A stretch of DNA of 64,000 nt from Mycobacteroides sp. LB1 (GCF_013449725.1 NZ_JACCFF010000002.1:496001-560000); one strand, 5' to 3'. Positions 1-9,244 are shown, counted from the first letter of the stretch. Notes: generated by a model not told the origin, from the sequence alone. Numbers and translations: made by a program.

Positions 1-1
1 C

Positions 2-949
2 AGCGGTGATACCGGTGGGGCAGTGGTCGACGCTGTCGACTACGTACAGTTCACCGGCTCGACGCGGACCGGGCAAGCTGTCGCGCGGCAATGCGTCGAC
101 CAACTGAAGCCATACAGCCTTGAACTCGGTGGCAAGGATCCTGCGCTGGTTCTGGCCGACGCCGACATCGACCGCGCCGCGCACGGCATCGCTTGGGGAG
201 CATTGTTCAACGCCGGCCAGGTCTGCGTGTCGATCGAGCGTGTGTACGTCGAAGCTCCTGTCTATGACGAGTTCGTCACGAAGCTCACGCAGCGTGTCGG
301 CGAACTGCGTCAGGGTCAGGACGATCGAGGCTTCGGCTTCGATATCGGGCCCATGGCGAACATGGACCAGCGTGACATCGTCCAGCGCCATGTCGAGGAG
401 GCAGTGGCGGCTGGTGCGCGGGCGACCGTCGGCGGTAACCCCACTGGCATCGGCGCCTTTTTTCAGCCGACAGTGCTCGTCGACGTGGACCAGTCGATGT
501 CCTGCATCCAGGAAGAAACATTCGGCCCGACGATCCCGGTGATCAAGGTCGCCGATGCGGATGAAGCGATTCGACTCGCGAATGACTCACGCTACGGATT
601 ATCGGCATCGGTGTGGACGCGAGATAGCGCCCAGGGGCAGCGAGTAGCGCGTCGACTCGACGCCGGTGCGGTCAATATCAACGATGCCGTCGCGAACTTG
701 TTCAGTTTCGCGCTGCCGATGGGCGGTTGGAAGCAGTCCGGTATCGGGTCGCGGTGGGGCGGTAATGCAGGCGTTCGCAAGTACTGCCGCCAGACCGCCA
801 TCACCGAGCCACGCCTGCCACCGGTGATCAATGAGCCCATGTGGTTTCCGTATTCCAAGGCCCGGATTCGGTTCGTCTTCGGTGCCATGCGTGCCGTCGG
901 CGCGCGCGGCCTGCGCCGGTTCGGTCTACCAAAGGAGAAGGACAGATGA
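2..949 (+). CDS. Aldehyde dehydrogenase family protein, C-terminal part (cut by window edge)
   Basis: NAD(P)-dependent oxidation of an aldehyde to an acid; substrate unknown. The reading frame is open from base 2, so the N-terminal cofactor-binding half lies outside the window. Visible are the FTGST segment of the ALDH core, the LELGGKDP motif with the general-base Glu, and the GQVC motif with the catalytic Cys about 32 residues later. The conserved ETFGPTIPV segment and a C-terminal KQSGIGSRWG-like segment follow. The stop overlaps the next start as ATGA (946-949), so it is translationally coupled to the short-chain dehydrogenase downstream; together they suggest a two-step alcohol/aldehyde oxidation unit. 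Confidence 0.9.
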   Translation, partial: SGDTGGAVVDAVDYVQFTGSTRTGQAVARQCVDQLKPYSLELGGKDPALVLADADIDRAAHGIAWGALFNAGQVCVSIERVYVEAPVYDEFVTKLTQRVGELRQGQDDRGFGFDIGPMANMDQRDIVQRHVEEAVAAGARATVGGNPTGIGAFFQPTVLVDVDQSMSCIQEETFGPTIPVIKVADADEAIRLANDSRYGLSASVWTRDSAQGQRVARRLDAGAVNINDAVANLFSFALPMGGWKQSGIGSRWGGNAGVRKYCRQTAITEPRLPPVINEPMWFPYSKARIRFVFGAMRAVGARGLRRFGLPKEKDR

Positions 950-1782
950 CGAATAGATCAAATCTCCTGCACGGCAAGGTGATCGCAATCACCGGCGGGG
1001 CTCGCGGTATCGGATTCGCGACCGCTTCGGCCTTGCGCGCGCTTGGCGCTCGGGTGGCCATCGGTGACGTCGACGAGACGGCGGTCAAGCAGTCGGGTAG
1101 CGATATCGACGTGTTCGCATCCAGGCTGGACGTAACCGATCTCGGGTCGTTCACGTCGTTCCTCGACGAGGTGGAACGTGAACTCGGTCCACTCGACGTG
1201 CTGATCAACAATGCGGGCATCATGCCAGTGGGCAGGCTCGTCGACGAGCCCGATGCGGTGACCCGGCGAATCCTGGACATAAATACGTATGGGGTGATTA
1301 TCGGGACGAAACTCGCTGCGCAGCGGATGGTTCCGCGCACATCGGGACACGTGATCAACGTGGCCTCGCTGGCCGGCGAGACATACACGGCCGGGCTCGC
1401 CACCTACTGTGCAAGCAAGTACGCGGTGGTCGGTTTCACCGACGCGATGCGCGTTGAGAATCGGACGACGGGGGTGCATTTCTCGACGGTACTGCCGTCG
1501 TTCGTCAACACCGAACTGACCTCGGGCACAACAGGTATCAAGGGCGTTAAGAACGCTGAGCCCAGTGATATCGCAAGCGCCATTGTTGATCTCATCATCG
1601 CGCCACGGCCGAAGGTGCGAGTTACCCGGTTGGCCGGCGCACTGGTGGCCTCGCAAAAGTTCATGCCGCGCGTCGTGGCGGAAAAATTGAACAGACTCTT
1701 CGGCGGTGAGCACGTATTCACCGACAAGGTCGACAACGTGCAGCGCAAGGCATACGAAGACCGTGCCCGCGGTGAACTATAA
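946..1782 (+). CDS. SDR family NAD(P)-dependent oxidoreductase
   Basis: A 278-residue classical short-chain dehydrogenase. The TGGARGIG nucleotide-binding motif is at residues 16-23, NNAG at 88-91, the catalytic Ser near 141 (NVASLAG) and YxxxK at Tyr154/Lys158. The start ATG at 946 is chosen because AAAGGAGAAGG sits just upstream and because it overlaps the preceding stop; the frame is open further upstream but that stretch lies inside the aldehyde dehydrogenase gene. The substrate is unknown; coupling to an aldehyde dehydrogenase suggests alcohol or ketone metabolism. Confidence 0.9.
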   Translation: MTNRSNLLHGKVIAITGGARGIGFATASALRALGARVAIGDVDETAVKQSGSDIDVFASRLDVTDLGSFTSFLDEVERELGPLDVLINNAGIMPVGRLVDEPDAVTRRILDINTYGVIIGTKLAAQRMVPRTSGHVINVASLAGETYTAGLATYCASKYAVVGFTDAMRVENRTTGVHFSTVLPSFVNTELTSGTTGIKGVKNAEPSDIASAIVDLIIAPRPKVRVTRLAGALVASQKFMPRVVAEKLNRLFGGEHVFTDKVDNVQRKAYEDRARGEL

Positions 1783-1950
1783 AGGCAGTAGCTCGATCTC
1801 GATGAACACCGTGGCCACTGTTGTCTTGGCAGCCTCTTGCTTAGGGTTCGGTGCCGTCAGTTTGCGACAGTGAACCGTTCGCGACGGTGCACCGGGTGCT
1901 CCCACCGCCACGGCGAATAGCTGGTTGCCGTTGATCCAAACTGGGGTAAT
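1778..1950 (-). other. Open minus-strand stretch without start codon, possible gene remnant
   Basis: The complement of this stretch reads open for about 55 codons with plausible amino-acid use (segments such as WINGNQLFAVAV and ATVFIEIELLPL) and ends in TAG overlapping the stop of the short-chain dehydrogenase gene. A stop lies just upstream and no good start or ribosome site is visible. It may be the tail of a decayed gene. I do not recognise the family. Confidence 0.2.
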
Positions 1951-1997
1951 TCCCTTCCGTTTTCGTCAGCTGACTTTGTCGCTGAGAGGCCGCCCGG

Positions 1998-2852
1998 TCA
2001 GCTGTCCAGGAATTGGATTGCGGCAGGGGTGAACTCGCGGTTGTACTGAAAGATCCCGCCGTGGCCGGAGTTAGGGTAGATGGTGAGTTTCGAGTCGGCG
2101 ATCCGGCGGTGCATATCTTCGGAGAGTGTCGTGGGGACCATCCGGTCGTTGTCGCCGTTCGCGATGAACGTCGGCTGAGTGATCGACGACAGGTCGGCGG
2201 GAGTTGAACGCCCCCAACGTTTGATCGCTTTGAGTTGGGTTCGGAAGGCCTTCACTGTGATCGGCGCGTCTCGATCGTCAGTGCGTTCTTTGAGGCGCTC
2301 GACGAATGCCCCTGCGGCGCGTTTCCCGATCCCGTCGCGGTTGAAGAACAGAAACTCTTTGGGGTCCACCCGGGTGAGGGTGGCACGCATCATGTCGTAG
2401 TAGGTGGTCCCAGCGACCTTGTCGATACCCTTTCCACCTGCGGGTCCGGTCCCGGCGAGGATCAGCTTGCGGACGAGTTCGGGATGTTTCAGCACGAGCG
2501 CTTGGGCGATCATGCCGCCGAGCGAGAAGGCGAAGACGTCGATGGTGTCGAAGCCGAGTGTTCTGATGAACGTGTAGGCGTCGTCGGCCATCGATTCAAT
2601 AGTGTCGGGCACGGTGCCGGTGGTGGCGCCGATGCCGCGGTTGTCGAAGGCGATGACGTGATGCTGCTGCGCGATCGGGTCGATGATCCGGGGATCCCAG
2701 TTGTCCAGCGTGGCGGCGAGGTGGACGAAGAAGATGACGGGAACCCCACCCTTCGGCCCTAATTCGCGGTAGGCATATGCCACGCCTGAAGCGGTGACCG
2801 TGCGAGTTGGCGCTTGGACGTACGACGTGATGACGGTGTGATTGGTGTTCAT
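1998..2852 (-). CDS. Alpha/beta hydrolase (copy 1 of tandem pair)
   Basis: A 284-residue alpha/beta-hydrolase-fold protein. The nucleophile elbow reads AFSLGG with Ser110, so the usual first Gly of GxSxG is Ala. The acid is probably Asp234 or Asp236 (NGDNDRM) and the base His264 (NSGHGG). The fold start VAYAYRELG and the FDNRGIGAT loop resemble haloperoxidase/esterase-like members. It lies 25 bp downstream of a clear paralogue on the same strand, with which it shares FDNRG.GAT, SLGG, ILAGTGP and IYPNSGHGG. The pair is divergent from a TetR gene that probably controls it. The substrate is unknown. Confidence 0.88.
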   Translation of the reverse strand: MNTNHTVITSYVQAPTRTVTASGVAYAYRELGPKGGVPVIFFVHLAATLDNWDPRIIDPIAQQHHVIAFDNRGIGATTGTVPDTIESMADDAYTFIRTLGFDTIDVFAFSLGGMIAQALVLKHPELVRKLILAGTGPAGGKGIDKVAGTTYYDMMRATLTRVDPKEFLFFNRDGIGKRAAGAFVERLKERTDDRDAPITVKAFRTQLKAIKRWGRSTPADLSSITQPTFIANGDNDRMVPTTLSEDMHRRIADSKLTIYPNSGHGGIFQYNREFTPAAIQFLDS

Positions 2853-2877
2853 TTTGTGCTCCTAGTGGTGTTGGCGT

Positions 2878-3714
2878 TCAGTGCTCGGCGAGAAATGCCA
2901 GTGCGTCGGGTACGAAGGTTCGGTGATGCTGGAACACTCCGCCGTGGCCGGAGTTGGGATAGATCTTCAGCAGTGCGTTCGGCAGTCGCCGTGCCATGTC
3001 GGTGGAGTGGCTGCTGTCGACCATGAGGTCGCGGTCACCGTTGGCGACGAGGACGGGCTGGGCGATGACCGACAGGTCATCGGGCTGGCTTAGCCCGGCG
3101 TGCCGGATGGCTTTGAGCTGAGCGATGCGGGCCCGGGCCGAGATTCGTTTGTCCCGATGCAGGGTGCGTTCTTTGAGCCGGTGCAGGTAGTCCGATGCAG
3201 CGCGTTTGCCCTCGACAGTGCGGGGAAAGAACAGAAAGTTTCTGGGGTCGCTGAACGTGAGTGCCGCTTTCAGATAGGCGATTCCGACGATGGTTGCCAT
3301 TTTGTCGATGCCGCCGGCGCCGCGAGGGCCGGTGCCGGCAAGGATCATGCGCCGCACGAGTTCTGGCGCCTGGAGAGCGACCATCTGCGCGACACCGCCG
3401 CCGAGTGAGAACCCGAAGAGATCAACACGTTCTAGGCCTAGTGCGCGTATGAAGCCGATCGCGTCAGTGCCCATCTGTTCGACCGTGGCCGGCACCGACC
3501 CGCCGGTGGCGCCGACACCGCGATTGTCGAAGGCAATCACACGGTGATACGCGGCGATGCCATCAAGGACGCGCGGGTCCCAATCATCGAGGACCGCGGT
3601 CAAGTGGTGCAGGAAAATCACCGGAACATCTGAGCTGGAGCCGAATTCGCGGTATGCGAACTCGACACCGTCGACGTTGATCTTGCGAGTCGGAGTGTCT
3701 TTCCAGGTCGCCAT
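2878..3714 (-). CDS. Alpha/beta hydrolase (copy 2 of tandem pair)
   Basis: A 278-residue paralogue of the adjacent hydrolase. Here the elbow is a regular GxSxG (GFSLGG, Ser103); acid Asp227 (NGDRD) and base His257 (NSGHGG) complete the triad. It is the promoter-proximal gene of a two-gene unit; the 116-bp gap to the divergent TetR gene carries a promoter and a palindrome. Tandem duplication followed by divergence at the elbow is the simplest history. A decayed third copy lies about 10 kb away at 12889-13000. Confidence 0.88.
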   Translation of the reverse strand: MATWKDTPTRKINVDGVEFAYREFGSSSDVPVIFLHHLTAVLDDWDPRVLDGIAAYHRVIAFDNRGVGATGGSVPATVEQMGTDAIGFIRALGLERVDLFGFSLGGGVAQMVALQAPELVRRMILAGTGPRGAGGIDKMATIVGIAYLKAALTFSDPRNFLFFPRTVEGKRAASDYLHRLKERTLHRDKRISARARIAQLKAIRHAGLSQPDDLSVIAQPVLVANGDRDLMVDSSHSTDMARRLPNALLKIYPNSGHGGVFQHHRTFVPDALAFLAEH

Positions 3715-3733
3715 CTCATGTCCTTCCTCGCCG

Positions 3734-3762
3734 TTGACACCATTGGCATACGATCGTACTAT
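3734..3762 (+). promoter_or_regulatory. Sigma70-type promoter with internal palindrome, for the TetR gene
   Basis: TTGACA at 3734-3739, a 17-bp spacer and TACTAT at 3757-3762 form a near-consensus housekeeping promoter pointing at the TetR gene. The perfect 10-bp palindrome TACGATCGTA (3749-3758) sits in the spacer and touches the -10, the classic place for an autoregulatory operator that could also block the divergent hydrolase promoter. Operator function is inferred. Confidence 0.55.
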
Positions 3763-3830
3763 TATGACTGTAAGTTAATTGGATATGATCCGCAAGGACG
3801 AGCTTCAGGTGACGACGGAGGAGACAAGCT

Positions 3831-4421
3831 GTGGCGAGATACGACGCGGAGCACAAAGCCGACACTCGACGTCGGATCATCGAGACGGCTAGCGGGCGCT
3901 TCAAGCAGGACGGCATCGATGGTTCCGGTATCGCGACACTGATGTCCGATGCGGGCCTGACGAACGGCGCGTTCTACGCACACTTCGAGTCCAAAAACGA
4001 TCTGGTCGCCAAGGTGATCGCTGACCAATTAGGCGGCCAGCGTGCCGTCCTGGCGTCACTACCTAGGGGCCAGGCAGCAGTGGAGGAATTCGTGCGCGAG
4101 TACCTCGCGCCACATCACCGCGATAATCCGGGCATGGGCTGTCCGTCGGCCGCATTACTCGACGAGATTGGCCGCTGCGATGACGCGATCCGCGATTCCT
4201 ACACCGCCGGAATCCAATCCGTCGTCGACGTAATCGCGACGCACTTGTCTTCGTACGACCCACCCGCCGCCCGAACCAGGGCACTAGGACTGATCACGGT
4301 CCTCGTCGCCACGCTGCAACTCGCGCGCGCCGTCTCCGACCGGAAACTCTCCGACGAAGTTCTTGATGCAGGCATCCGCAATGCGCAGATCATCCTGAAC
4401 GGTGAGCAGTCTCTTCAGTAA
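3831..4421 (+). CDS. TetR/AcrR family transcriptional regulator
   Basis: A 196-residue TetR-fold repressor. The N-terminal helix-turn-helix spans about residues 34-53 (IATLMSDAGLTNGAFYAHF), the usual signature, followed by a ligand-binding domain with a conserved Cys-Pro-Ser (GCPSAALLDEI) typical of the AcrR/NemR-like group. It is divergent from the two hydrolases and followed by a reductase gene 27 bp downstream, so it probably controls both directions. The inducer is unknown. Confidence 0.88.
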   Translation: MARYDAEHKADTRRRIIETASGRFKQDGIDGSGIATLMSDAGLTNGAFYAHFESKNDLVAKVIADQLGGQRAVLASLPRGQAAVEEFVREYLAPHHRDNPGMGCPSAALLDEIGRCDDAIRDSYTAGIQSVVDVIATHLSSYDPPAARTRALGLITVLVATLQLARAVSDRKLSDEVLDAGIRNAQIILNGEQSLQ

Positions 4422-4448
4422 AGCCCCTCTTAGGCAAGGAAAGACCAT

Positions 4449-5450
4449 ATGAAGGCATTCGTCGTCGCTCGATACGGCAAGAACGAGGTCCACGCCGCGG
4501 ACGTACCTGAGCCGAGCGTTGGCGACAATGACGTTCTAGTTCGGGTCGGCGCGGCCGGCATCAACCCACTGGACATCATGGTCCGTAACGGTGAGTTCAA
4601 GCAGCTCCTCAAGTACAAGACACCCTTCGTGCTCGGCCACGACGTTGCTGGTGTGATCGTCCAGGTTGGTGCGGGCGTCCGCGACTTCACCGTCGGCGAT
4701 GAGGTCTATGCACGCCCACGCGATCTTCATATCGGGACGTTTGCCGAGTACATCGCCATCGACCACGAGGATGTCGCGCTTAAGCCGGCCACCCTGTCCG
4801 TGTATGAGGCCGCCGCGGTCCCGTTGGTCGCGCTGGCCGCCTGGCAGATCCTGGTCGAGCAGGCACACGTCAAGCCCGGGCAGAAGGTTCTCGTCCACGC
4901 CGGGGCTGGGGGACTGGGGTCCACCGTCATCCAGCTCGCCAAGCATCTCGGTGCGCACGTGGCCACCACCGCCAACGGCGCCAGAGCGGAGCTGGTCCGC
5001 GACCTCGGCGCCGACGTCGTCATCGACTACACCACGCAGGACTTTTCCCAGATCCTGTCCGGCTACGACCTAGTACTCGACTCGGTCGGTGGCGAGAACC
5101 TCATGAAATCGCTCACCGTGCTCAAGCCCGGGGGCCTGGCGATCAGTGTCACTGGCCCGCCCGACGCTGGATTCGCCAAGCAACTCGGCGCACCCAAACC
5201 TTTCGAGTTCGTGCTGTCGTTCCTGAGTCGCAAGGTCCGCAGAGTCGCCAGGAAGCTCAGCGTCCGCTACTTGTTTTTCTTCATGCAGGCCAGTGGCACA
5301 CAGCTTCGCGAGCTCGCCGCGCTTTATGACGCCGGTCACTTGCGGCCGGTCCTCGACTCAACCTTCGCCTTCGACCAGACAATCGAAGCGCTCGCCTACG
5401 TCGAGAACGGCAAAGCCAAAGCCGGAAAAGTCGTTGTCACGCTCGACTGA
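4449..5450 (+). CDS. NADP-dependent medium-chain reductase, quinone-oxidoreductase-like
   Basis: A 333-residue zinc-independent MDR-family protein. The GroES-like N-terminal part includes GHDVAGVI (63-70); the NADPH-binding motif AGAGGLG is at 151-157. No structural or catalytic zinc cysteines are seen, as expected for quinone reductase-like enzymes that reduce quinones or alpha,beta-unsaturated carbonyls. An insertion with aromatic residues (YLFFFMQ) near 275 occurs in the subgroup that acts on reactive carbonyls. It follows the TetR gene by 27 bp with its own AAGGAAAG ribosome site, so co-transcription and a role in carbonyl detoxification are inferred. Confidence 0.85.
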   Translation: MKAFVVARYGKNEVHAADVPEPSVGDNDVLVRVGAAGINPLDIMVRNGEFKQLLKYKTPFVLGHDVAGVIVQVGAGVRDFTVGDEVYARPRDLHIGTFAEYIAIDHEDVALKPATLSVYEAAAVPLVALAAWQILVEQAHVKPGQKVLVHAGAGGLGSTVIQLAKHLGAHVATTANGARAELVRDLGADVVIDYTTQDFSQILSGYDLVLDSVGGENLMKSLTVLKPGGLAISVTGPPDAGFAKQLGAPKPFEFVLSFLSRKVRRVARKLSVRYLFFFMQASGTQLRELAALYDAGHLRPVLDSTFAFDQTIEALAYVENGKAKAGKVVVTLD

Positions 5451-5546
5451 CGAGCCCGTGCCGAGGTGCGTCCAGTGAGTCACTGAGCGGCGCGGTCGAT
5501 CGGATCCTCGCTATGCCGAGCCACCAACACCGAATTCAGCGGCCTC

Positions 5547-6950
5547 TTAGAGGATCTTGCGTAGGATCTTCAGCGTCCGCTCGCTATACGGGGGATAGAT
5601 CAGCTGTAGGTCCGGGCGGAAGGTCTTACGTAGCACCGATTTCCTGTGACTGAGTGCTTCGAATCCCCAGCGGCCGTGGTAGGCGCCCATCCCACTGGCG
5701 CCGACACCGCCAAACGGCAGCTGCCGCACCAGGCAGTGCATCGCAACATGATTGATCACCGCACCGCCGGACGGAATCTCGTCTACCAGACGCTCACCCA
5801 CCGCTGCCGATTTCGTAAAATAGTACCCGGCAAGCGGTTTCGGTCGGGAGTTCACGAACGAAATCGCGTCGTCGAGGCTTTCGTACGCCAGCACCGGCAG
5901 GATGGGTCCGAAGATTTCCTCCTGCATGACCGCATCACCGAGATCCGGGTCGACGATCACGGTCGGCTCGATCGACAAAGTCGCCTCGGTGACCCGTCCG
6001 CCCGTCGCGATCTTGCCGCGAGTCTGCGCGAGATAGGCTGCCAGCCTGGCAAATTGGCGCTCGTTAACGATCCGGCGGCCGTCTGCGCCCCCCGCCCGCT
6101 CGAACTGCTCGATTACCGCAACGATCTTGTCCACCAGCTGATCGCGGATACGGTAATCGGCCAGCACGTAGTCCGGCGCGATGCAGGTCTGCCCCGAGTT
6201 CGCGCACTTGACCCAGGCGATCCGGCGGGCCGCGATGTCCAGATCGGCATCAGCAGTCACAATCACCGGGCTTTTACCGCCCAGTTCCAGAGTCACCGGA
6301 GTCAGCGTCGCCGCAGCGGCGGCCATGATCTTCTTTCCGATTTCGGGGCCGCCGGTGAACAGTACGTGGTCAAAACCCTGCGCCAGCAGCTCCTGGGTGA
6401 CCAGGGCGTCGCCCTCGACCACGACGACCGCCTCGGAGTCCAGGTATTCGGGAACCAACCGTGCCAGCAGGGCCGACGTGGCCGGTGCCAGCTCGGAGGG
6501 CTTGAGCACCGCGCAGTTGCCCGCGGCCAACGCAGCCACCAGCGGCGAAAGAGTCAGGTACACCGGGTAATTCCACGGGCCGATGATAAGAATGGCCCCG
6601 AGCGGCTCGTACTGCACCCAGGCCGAACCCGGATACTGCACCAGCGAAAGCGACTGTCGCCGCCGGCGCATCCACCGGCGCAGGTGTTTCAGCGCGAACG
6701 CGGCCTCACCCCTGGTGGACGATATGTCGCCGATCCAGGTTTCAGCCCGGCTGCGTCCAAGATCACTAGCCAGCGCGGCGGCGATTTGATCCTCCTGCTC
6801 GTCCAGCAGCCGAATCAGGTTCCGCAGCTGCTTCTCACGCCAAGCGCGGTCTCGGGTCCGGCCTGAGGCGAACTCGCGGCGAACCCGTGCCACGGCATCG
6901 GGAATGTCGGGCAAATTGGAGACCACTGGTGCAGTAGTCGGTGTAGACAT
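5547..6950 (-). CDS. Aldehyde dehydrogenase, ALDH3 (fatty-aldehyde) type
   Basis: A 467-residue complete ALDH. The shorter length, the GPWNYPVYL segment at 124-132, LELGGKSPV with Glu222 and SGQTCIAPDY with Cys256 place it in the ALDH3/fatty-aldehyde dehydrogenase group, which oxidises medium- and long-chain aldehydes. It lies 170 bp downstream of, and on the same strand as, the fused desaturase/hydroxylase, so it could remove the aldehyde made after hydroxylation of a lipid or alkane chain. That link is inference. Confidence 0.9.
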   Translation of the reverse strand: MSTPTTAPVVSNLPDIPDAVARVRREFASGRTRDRAWREKQLRNLIRLLDEQEDQIAAALASDLGRSRAETWIGDISSTRGEAAFALKHLRRWMRRRRQSLSLVQYPGSAWVQYEPLGAILIIGPWNYPVYLTLSPLVAALAAGNCAVLKPSELAPATSALLARLVPEYLDSEAVVVVEGDALVTQELLAQGFDHVLFTGGPEIGKKIMAAAAATLTPVTLELGGKSPVIVTADADLDIAARRIAWVKCANSGQTCIAPDYVLADYRIRDQLVDKIVAVIEQFERAGGADGRRIVNERQFARLAAYLAQTRGKIATGGRVTEATLSIEPTVIVDPDLGDAVMQEEIFGPILPVLAYESLDDAISFVNSRPKPLAGYYFTKSAAVGERLVDEIPSGGAVINHVAMHCLVRQLPFGGVGASGMGAYHGRWGFEALSHRKSVLRKTFRPDLQLIYPPYSERTLKILRKIL

Positions 6951-7120
6951 CTGTTTACCTCCGAGAAGTTCCGTGCCGCCTTGGGCGACCGATCAGCCCG
7001 TGTTGAATGAGTTGTTCCACGCCCGCGGTGCTGGCACGAAAGTGTTTGTCGTGCAGGATGTGCCGTCAATTTGGTGTGCGAGCAGGACCTCTAGGTGGCG
7101 GCGCCAATGCATGTGTTGGC

Positions 7121-9124
7121 TCAGCTGTCGTAGTCGACTGCGACCGTTGCCGTGGTGGGATGGGACTGGCAGGTCAGTACGAAACCCGCCTTGATCTCGG
7201 CTGTGTTGAGTGCAAAATTCTGCTCCATCGATACTGCGCCCCATGTGATCTTGGCTTTGCACGTGCCACACGCGCCGCCAAGACAGGCATACGGCGCATC
7301 AATGTTGTTTTTCAGTGCGGATTCGAGAACGGTTTCACCAGCGGCGAGTTGCACGGTGTGGTCCGCCCCGGACACGGTGATGGTCACTTCTGAATTGGGG
7401 AAGTCATCGAGGTGTGTGGGTCGGTTCGTGGCACGGAACAGTTCAAGGTGTATCTGCTCGGTCGGCACTTCTTTGGATGTGAGCCCGCGGCGCATTGTGG
7501 TAACGAGATCGCCAGGGCCGCACAGGTACCACCGATCGATTGAAGTGAGATCGCGGGCAAGCAGTCGTTGAACCATCGCCAGGTCGATATGGCCGCGAAG
7601 GGGAGCGGGGTGATGCGCGTCGGCGGAGCGGATGTGGAAGATGCGTAGCCGGTCTGCGTATCGTGATTCGAGCTCATCGAGTTCGATGGCGAACATGGTC
7701 GACTCAGCGGTTCGGTTGCCGTAGAACAGTGTGAAGCGGCTCTCGGTCTCGATCTCCATCGTGGTGCGCAGGAGCGACAGGACGGGCGTAATACCGCTGC
7801 CCGCCGCTACGGCGACGTATTCGCGCCGAGCCAGTGGATCAAGAGGTGCACCGAAGCTGCCCGTGGGTGTCATCAGCTCCAGGACGTCACCGACTCTCAG
7901 TGTTTCCACCGCGAAGGTCGAGAACATCCCACCTGCGACATGCCGCACTGCGATCGCGAGTTCACCCGATGTGGCCGAGACGCAAATCGAGTAGTTTCGC
8001 CGCACCTCCCGGCCGCCGATGCGATGTCGAACGGTCAGATGTTGTCCCGCCTGGAATTGAAACTGATCGCTGAGGTGATCGGGAACGTCGAAGGTGACTT
8101 TGACGCTGTCCGGTGTCAGGGGCTCAACGCTTTTGACGGAGATCGGGTGGGTGCTGGCATGGCGTGCCTCCGAAGGCCGCGGCATTCGGACTGGGAGCAG
8201 CGCAGCGAGTTTGCCGTTGAGACGTTTCCACTCGCGGTACTGCGTGGCGTCGAGCTGCTGCCCGAAGACGGTGCTGATCGCCGAATCCCGCTCGAGGTAG
8301 GCGGCCTCGTTGCGTCGCCAGGCTGCGACGTAGCGGTAGAAGGGCACCGAGGGGTGCAGGTGGTGGACTAGGTGGTAGTTCTGCGACAACAGCAGCGGTG
8401 TCAGGATCCACTCGGAGCCGACGCGGTTGCGGGTCGCGCGATAGCGGTTCTCGCGCTGGGTGTCCTTCAGGTCGTGGTGGGGTAGCCAGTCGAACCACCA
8501 TGCCAGCACAAACATGGCGACCCGCTCGGGAATCAGGTAGATCACCGCGAGCATCCACAGATGCCCGGCAAAGGCGGCCGACACGATCACCGCCACCGAC
8601 AAAATCATCAAGGCCCCGGTTTCGAGAATCTCAGCGCGTGGGCGCCGCCGCACATGACGCACCAGAAAACTGATGTACGGCAAGTCCATCGCAGGGAAGC
8701 GGATGGGCAACTGCCACCAGGGCGCGGAGCTGACGAAGTGATCGGGATCAGACGCACCGTCATTGGTGTTGCGGTGGTGCTCGATATGGATGAACGCGAA
8801 CGACTTGAACGAGATCAAAGGCGAGACGAAGAACATCGCCACGCGGCCAAAGGCGACATTGACCCAGCGATGCGAGCTGATCGAATAGTGCGAGGCGTCG
8901 TGCAACACCGTGAACAGGACGAAGATGGCCGCAGAACTCGCGGCGACGGTCACGATCACCGGCAAAGCCTCGGTGAGGACAGCCCAGGTTGACGCGCCGA
9001 AAACCGCCAACGCGAATGTGAAGATGCCAACTATCGGCCAGGACAGCGCCGGTACCTGCTCGCCCGAATCAGGCAAGGCATAGTGCGGGGCCGCCACCGG
9101 GAGTTCGGGCTGTTGAGTCGTCAT
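7121..9124 (-). CDS. Fused membrane fatty-acid desaturase/hydroxylase, ferredoxin reductase and 2Fe-2S ferredoxin
   Basis: A 667-residue three-part enzyme. Residues 1-300 are a membrane di-iron desaturase/hydroxylase with His boxes HDASH (75-79), HIEHH (113-117) and HLVHH (251-255). Residues from about 330 are an FAD/NAD(P) reductase with RRNYSIC and GSGITP. The last about 90 residues form a plant-type 2Fe-2S ferredoxin (CLGGACGTC and a later Cys), in the order of PaaE-type reductases. It should carry electrons from NAD(P)H to the di-iron site by itself, whereas M. tuberculosis DesA3 uses a separate partner, Rv3230c. The start at 9124 is preceded by GAAGGAG; 33 further in-frame codons upstream look non-coding. 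Desaturation or hydroxylation cannot be told apart from sequence. Confidence 0.85.
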   Translation of the reverse strand: MTTQQPELPVAAPHYALPDSGEQVPALSWPIVGIFTFALAVFGASTWAVLTEALPVIVTVAASSAAIFVLFTVLHDASHYSISSHRWVNVAFGRVAMFFVSPLISFKSFAFIHIEHHRNTNDGASDPDHFVSSAPWWQLPIRFPAMDLPYISFLVRHVRRRPRAEILETGALMILSVAVIVSAAFAGHLWMLAVIYLIPERVAMFVLAWWFDWLPHHDLKDTQRENRYRATRNRVGSEWILTPLLLSQNYHLVHHLHPSVPFYRYVAAWRRNEAAYLERDSAISTVFGQQLDATQYREWKRLNGKLAALLPVRMPRPSEARHASTHPISVKSVEPLTPDSVKVTFDVPDHLSDQFQFQAGQHLTVRHRIGGREVRRNYSICVSATSGELAIAVRHVAGGMFSTFAVETLRVGDVLELMTPTGSFGAPLDPLARREYVAVAAGSGITPVLSLLRTTMEIETESRFTLFYGNRTAESTMFAIELDELESRYADRLRIFHIRSADAHHPAPLRGHIDLAMVQRLLARDLTSIDRWYLCGPGDLVTTMRRGLTSKEVPTEQIHLELFRATNRPTHLDDFPNSEVTITVSGADHTVQLAAGETVLESALKNNIDAPYACLGGACGTCKAKITWGAVSMEQNFALNTAEIKAGFVLTCQSHPTTATVAVDYDS

Positions 9125-9244
9125 CGACTGCTCCTTCGCGCTTTGGGATGCCTCGCAACCTACAAACAGCCGGTGTCCGTCAACAAGACCCTCCCAGCCC
9201 TCTCCGGTGTGCTGTGAGCACATCCCGGCGCGCCCGGACTCCGG

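Noticed and set aside
841..945. 35-codon extension of the short-chain dehydrogenase
   Set aside because: It overlaps the end of the aldehyde dehydrogenase; the ATG at 946 has a strong ribosome site and ATGA coupling.
5646..6866. 406-codon open frame on the plus strand
   Set aside because: It runs antisense through the ALDH3 gene, has no recognisable domain and reflects high GC; the minus-strand gene has all catalytic motifs.
9125..9223. 33-codon N-terminal extension of the fused desaturase
   Set aside because: The ATG at 9124 has GAAGGAG at the right distance, and the extension has no membrane or domain character.
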